Shown here piece after piece: positions 58,814 through 64,000 of a stretch of DNA of 64,000 bases. Origin of the DNA: Streptomyces showdoensis. Its GTDB lineage: Bacteria > Actinomycetota > Actinomycetes > Streptomycetales > Streptomycetaceae. The stretch spans positions 372,001 to 436,000 of the forward strand of contig NZ_BAAAXG010000012.1 of the NCBI RefSeq assembly GCF_039535475.1. Direction: 5' to 3'. The notes beneath the pieces are model-generated. The model searched no databases and had not been told where the DNA came from. It was given only the letters and a program-made list of their open reading frames with translations. Numbering within the stretch: position 1 is the stretch's first letter; the number at the start of each line of letters is the position of its first letter. A program made the translations under genes and the position numbers.

Positions 58814-59383
58814 GGTACCTCCGGTTGAGGGGGGATGGCTGGGGGCGGTGCAACCGAAGGGTAGGAGTGTCCATGCCAACCGGGAAGGCGCCGGATGTGA
58901 AGACCCGGGGAACGTCTCGTGGCGCATGCACCTTCTCCTGGCGGGGCCTCCGGGGGTGAGGTGAGGGGCATCGGAAGGTGGCGCGGAGGCACCGCGAGCG
59001 CCCCCCGTGCGTCCCTTTCGCCGACTCCCAGGCACGGCACGGCCGTTCGACGGGGGTGAAACCTCGTCGCGCGCCCCTTGGCCGGATCCGGCGCTCACGC
59101 ACGTGCCGCCCTCCCCGGGTGGCCCGGACTTTGACGCGGTGTGCCGGCCGAGGCTTCCGCCGCATGGCCGGAATGCCGATGTCCACCCCGTTAAACCCCG
59201 CATGAAGCAAGATCACCGCTTCGAGGTAATGCCCCCCGTCTGGCTGGGTGATCCGGTCGTGCAGGCCGTTACTGTTCCCCGGGATCTGGGGCGATTCCCA
59301 GAGATTTCCACCTCTACATCCCTCTTATGGCGATCGGTACGAGTATGTTCCGGTCGCCTCCTTCGCGAAGGAGAGCTCGCCCG
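58814..59383. other. 570-bp divergent regulatory region before the encapsulin gene
   Basis: It separates the phosphoesterase operon from the 2-MIB locus. Near the encapsulin gene lies TCTGGG-GCGATT-CCCAGA (59285-59302), an inverted repeat with 6-bp arms 82 bp before the ATG. AAGGAG at 59368-59373 is the ribosome site. No gene supported. Confidence 0.5.
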
Positions 59384-60799
59384 ATGACCGTTGACACCGG
59401 CGCGGAAGCCCAGCTGGAGCCATCCCGGCCGCAGTCCAGCCTGAGCACCGCGGCTGCCCGCAACCTCGCCACCACGACCAAGTCCGCCCCGCAGATGCAG
59501 GAGATCACCTCCCGCTGGCTGCTGCGGATGCTTCCCTGGGTGGAGACCAAGGGCGGCGCCTACCGGGTGAACCGCCGGCTGAGCTACACCGTCGGCGACG
59601 GGCGCATCGAGTTCGTCCAGGACGGCGCCACGGTCCGGGTCATCCCCCGGGAGCTCGGCGAACTCGCCCTGCTGCGCGGCTTCGAGGACGTGGACGTGCT
59701 GACCGCCCTGGCCGGCCGCTGCGAGCAGCGGGAGTTCCGCGCCGGTGAGGTGCTGGTCGAGCGGGGGACCCCCGCCGAGAAGATCCACCTGATCGCCCAC
59801 GGCCGGATCAGCCAGACCTCCGCCGGCAAGTACGGCGACGAGATCGCGGTCGCCGTCCTCGCCGACGGCGAGCAGTTCGGCGAGAACGCCCTTCTGGACG
59901 CCGATGCCAGGTGGGACTACACGGCCACCGCCGAGACCTCGGGCGTCCTGCTCACGCTCTCCCGGGACGACTTCGCCTCGGTGCTCTCCTCGGCACCGAG
60001 CCTCCAGGCCCACATCCAGGACTTCAGCTCCCTCCCGCTCCAGCGGCAGAACAAGCACGGCGAGGCCGAGATCGCCATGTCGGCGGGCCACGTCGGCGAG
60101 TACGAGCTCCCCGGCGCCTTCGTGGACTACGAGCTCAAGCCGCGCGAGTACGAACTCTCCGTCGCCCAGACCGTGCTGAAGGTCCACACGAGGGTCGCCG
60201 ACCTCTACAACGGGCCGATGAACCAGACCGAGGAACAGCTCCGGCTCACCATCGAGGCGCTGCGTGAGCGCCAGGAGTACGAGCTGATCAACAACCGGGA
60301 GTTCGGCCTGCTCCACAACGCCGACTTCAAGCAGCGCATCCAGACCCACTCCGGACCGCCCACCCCCGACGACCTGGACGAGCTGCTCTGCCGCCGCCGC
60401 GGCACCAAGCTGCTCCTCGCCCACCCGCGCACCATCGCGGCGATCGGGCGCGAGTTCAACGCCCGCGGGCTCTACCCGGACCACGTCGACCTCGGCGGCC
60501 AGGCGGTCCCGGCCTGGCGCGGGGTGCCGATCCTGCCCTGCGGCAAGATCCCGATCAGCAAGGACAACACCAGCTCCGTCATCGCCATGCGCACCGGCGA
60601 GGAGAACCAGGGCGTCATCGGCCTGCGCCAGACCGGCCTGCCCGAGGAGTACGAGCCCGGCCTGTCCGTGCGGTTCATGGGCATCAGCGAGCAGGCGATC
60701 ATCTCGTACCTGGTCACCACCTACTACTCCGCCGCCGTCCTCGTGCCCGACGCGCTCGGCGTGCTGGAGAACGTGCAGATCGCCCGCCGCCGCGACTGA
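59384..60799 (+). CDS. Family 2B encapsulin shell protein with cyclic-nucleotide-binding domain (EshA-like)
   Basis: 471 residues. After about 50 flexible residues comes a segment ([24 protein letters not shown]) typical of family 2 encapsulins, then an inserted CNB-like domain (about 95-225: [56 protein letters not shown]). The HK97-type shell part follows ([69 protein letters not shown]). It is followed by 2-MIB synthase, the known cargo class of these shells. ATG at 59384, AAGGAG ten bases upstream. Predicted to build a nanocompartment around the synthase. Confidence 0.93.
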   Translation: MTVDTGAEAQLEPSRPQSSLSTAAARNLATTTKSAPQMQEITSRWLLRMLPWVETKGGAYRVNRRLSYTVGDGRIEFVQDGATVRVIPRELGELALLRGFEDVDVLTALAGRCEQREFRAGEVLVERGTPAEKIHLIAHGRISQTSAGKYGDEIAVAVLADGEQFGENALLDADARWDYTATAETSGVLLTLSRDDFASVLSSAPSLQAHIQDFSSLPLQRQNKHGEAEIAMSAGHVGEYELPGAFVDYELKPREYELSVAQTVLKVHTRVADLYNGPMNQTEEQLRLTIEALRERQEYELINNREFGLLHNADFKQRIQTHSGPPTPDDLDELLCRRRGTKLLLAHPRTIAAIGREFNARGLYPDHVDLGGQAVPAWRGVPILPCGKIPISKDNTSSVIAMRTGEENQGVIGLRQTGLPEEYEPGLSVRFMGISEQAIISYLVTTYYSAAVLVPDALGVLENVQIARRRD

Positions 60800-60939
60800 G
60801 CGGCGCGAAGGAAGCGCGCGACCGGAGGGCGCGACCGAAGGATCCGCCCGCGGTCCGCGACACGGCCCGGACCTTCCCGGGCCGGGCGAGCACGCCCGGG
60901 AGCCGGGGACAGCCCACTCACCTCAGCAAGGAGCCACGG

Positions 60940-62274
60940 ATGCCCGACCCCGGGCTTTCCCCCCTTCCCCCCGACTCCCCTCCCGCCCCACCGGAAGTAC
61001 CGGTCGCACCGGCCGCGCCGCTCTCGGCGATCGAGCGGATCCTGCGCGGGCCCAGCGGCCTCGGCACGAGCACGCTGTCCCTGGCCCGCCGCACGGGGCC
61101 GCCCGCGGTGCCGGCGCCGCCGGCGCCGATCGAGGCGCCCGCGGCACCCGCTCCGCACGCGGCGGTGGTACCGGCGGCACCAGTGGCTCCGGTACCACCA
61201 TTGGCCCCGGTGGCCCCGGTGGCTCCGGTGACCCCGGTGGCTCCGGCGGCCCCGGTGGTCCTGGCGGCCCCGGCGGCACCAGTGGCCCCGGTGGACGCGC
61301 TGCACATCCCGGGCCTCTACTACCACCCCGTCCCGGAGCCCGACCCCGTACGGGTGGCGGAGCTCAGCCGTCGGATCAAGGACTGGGCGGTCGACGAGGT
61401 CCAGCTGTTCCCCGACGACTGGGAGGGCGAGTTCGACGGCTTCTCCGTCGGGCGCTACATGGTCGCCTGCCACCCGGACGCGCCCACCATCGACCACCTG
61501 ATGATCGCCACCCGGCTGATGGTCGCAGAGAACGCCGTCGACGACATGTACTGCGAGAACCACGGGGGTTCGCCCGTCGGCCTCGGCGGGCGGCTGCTCC
61601 TCGCGCACTCCGCCCTGGACCCGCTGGCCGCGCCCGCGGAGTACCAGCCGCGCTGGGCGGAGTCGCTCGGCGCGGACGCCCCGCGGCGCTCGTACCGCTC
61701 CGCCATGGAGTACTTCGTCAAGCAGGCCACCCCCTCCCAGGCCGACCGGTTCCGGCACGACATGGCCCGGCTGCACATGGGATACCTCGCGGAAGCGGCC
61801 TGGACCGAGACGGACCACATGCCGGAGGTGTGGGAGTACCTGGTGATGCGGCAGTTCAACAACTTCCGCCCCTGCCCCACCATCACCGACACGGTCGGCG
61901 GCTACGAACTGCCGACCGACCTGCACGCCCTGCCCGCCATGCAGCGGGTGCTCGCGCTCGCCGGGAACGCCAGCACCATCGTGAACGACCTCTACTCCTA
62001 CACCAAGGAGCTGGACACCCCCGGCAAGCACCTGAACCTGCCCGTGGTGATCGCCGAGCGCGAGGGCCTCTCCGAGAAGGACGCCTATCTGAAGGCGATC
62101 GAGGTCCACAACGACCTGATGCACGCCTTCGAGGCCGAGAGCGCCGAGCTGGCCGCCGCCTGCCCCGTACCGAGCGTGCTGCGCTTCCTGCGCGGCGTGG
62201 CCGTGTGGGTCGACGGCAACCACTACTGGCACCAGACCAACACCTATCGATACAGCCTGCCCGACTTCTGGTAG
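60940..62274 (+). CDS. 2-methylisoborneol synthase with disordered N-terminal cargo domain
   Basis: 444 residues. The catalytic terpene synthase part (about 115-444) carries VDDMYCE (DDxxxE metal motif, about residue 201) and NDLYSYTKE (NSE-type motif, about residue 348), plus the C-terminal HYWHQTNTYRY. It cyclises 2-methyl-GPP to the musty odorant 2-MIB. Residues 1-115 are Pro/Ala-rich and disordered, with one ordered-looking patch SAIERILRGPSGLG (29-42) that may direct loading into the encapsulin. Residues 75-112 are APV repeats encoded by 6-12-bp DNA repeats. AAGGAG seven bases before the ATG. Confidence 0.95.
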   Translation: MPDPGLSPLPPDSPPAPPEVPVAPAAPLSAIERILRGPSGLGTSTLSLARRTGPPAVPAPPAPIEAPAAPAPHAAVVPAAPVAPVPPLAPVAPVAPVTPVAPAAPVVLAAPAAPVAPVDALHIPGLYYHPVPEPDPVRVAELSRRIKDWAVDEVQLFPDDWEGEFDGFSVGRYMVACHPDAPTIDHLMIATRLMVAENAVDDMYCENHGGSPVGLGGRLLLAHSALDPLAAPAEYQPRWAESLGADAPRRSYRSAMEYFVKQATPSQADRFRHDMARLHMGYLAEAAWTETDHMPEVWEYLVMRQFNNFRPCPTITDTVGGYELPTDLHALPAMQRVLALAGNASTIVNDLYSYTKELDTPGKHLNLPVVIAEREGLSEKDAYLKAIEVHNDLMHAFEAESAELAAACPVPSVLRFLRGVAVWVDGNHYWHQTNTYRYSLPDFW

Positions 62275-62281
62275 TCAAAGA

Positions 62282-64000
<1,719 letters not shown>

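Overview
The window is about 73% GC, with GC-rich third codon positions, frequent GTG starts, long opposite-strand open frames and many 4-base start/stop overlaps (ATGA or GTGA). Together with a complete conservon, a hopanoid operon and a 2-methylisoborneol locus, this points to a Streptomyces chromosome. From memory, gene order from about 5.9 to 33.5 kb resembles the S. coelicolor SCO6745-SCO6771 neighbourhood; I could not check this by alignment.

Layout. 0-9.4 kb: housekeeping-like genes (partial D-amino-acid oxidase, ABC-F ATPase, ComB-like phosphatase, Tex, two DJ-1/PfpI proteins one of which is a GlxA regulator, enoyl-CoA hydratase). 9.6-13.3 kb: anti-sigma-type ATPase, idi, a methyltransferase-acetyltransferase fusion, a CDF metal exporter. 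13.7-20.8 kb: seven co-directional genes that look like a surface phospho-polymer or phospholipid-headgroup pathway (two CDP-alcohol phosphatidyltransferases, a cytidylyltransferase-like enzyme, a glycerol-1-phosphate-dehydrogenase-like enzyme, a GT2 and a TagGH-type ABC exporter), closed by a hairpin terminator. 20.9 kb: TetR gene. 21.8-31.7 kb: hopanoid operon (20-codon leader ORF, hpnC, hpnD, tiny coupled ORF, hpnE, polyprenyl synthase, shc, hpnG, hpnH, class III aminotransferase). The shc reading frame is broken by what looks like one extra C. 31.7-32.6 kb: XRE-cupin regulator with palindromic operators and a small membrane protein. 32.7-35.9 kb: tyrosine phosphatase, cyclic-di-AMP riboswitch with LysM/M23 peptidase, SGNH hydrolase.

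35.9-41.3 kb: a tightly overlapping five-gene minus-strand operon of the STM4011-STM4015 type (two radical SAM enzymes, a phosphatase-superfamily hydrolase, an ATP-grasp-like protein, a leucine-rich repeat protein). Its biochemical role is not known to me, and it is the best candidate here for an undescribed system. 41.4-47.5 kb: iron-chaperone-like protein, secreted GH43-like protein, SIMPL protein, TetR with an amino-acid dehydrogenase and an adjacent palindromic operator, MBL-fold hydrolase. 47.8-51.7 kb: conservon cvnABCD plus GAF protein; cvnC carries a TTA codon. 51.8-55.7 kb: acyl-CoA-dehydrogenase-like protein, MmcQ/YjbR protein, and a split transketolase pair whose C-terminal half is frameshifted and which lies under a SoxR-like box. 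55.8 kb: tRNA-Pro(GGG). 56.1-58.8 kb: phosphoesterase, shortened MFS protein, beta-propeller lipoprotein-like protein. 59.4-63.2 kb: family 2B encapsulin, 2-MIB synthase and GPP C-methyltransferase. The window ends inside a secreted serine hydrolase.

How the parts connect: idi, the polyprenyl synthase, the hopanoid genes and the MIB genes all draw on C5 isoprenoid units. The MEP-pathway genes I remember between hpnH and the aminotransferase in S. coelicolor are absent here. The two frameshifts (shc and transketolase) are each explained by one extra base in a C/G homopolymer, so read error must be excluded before biology is inferred.
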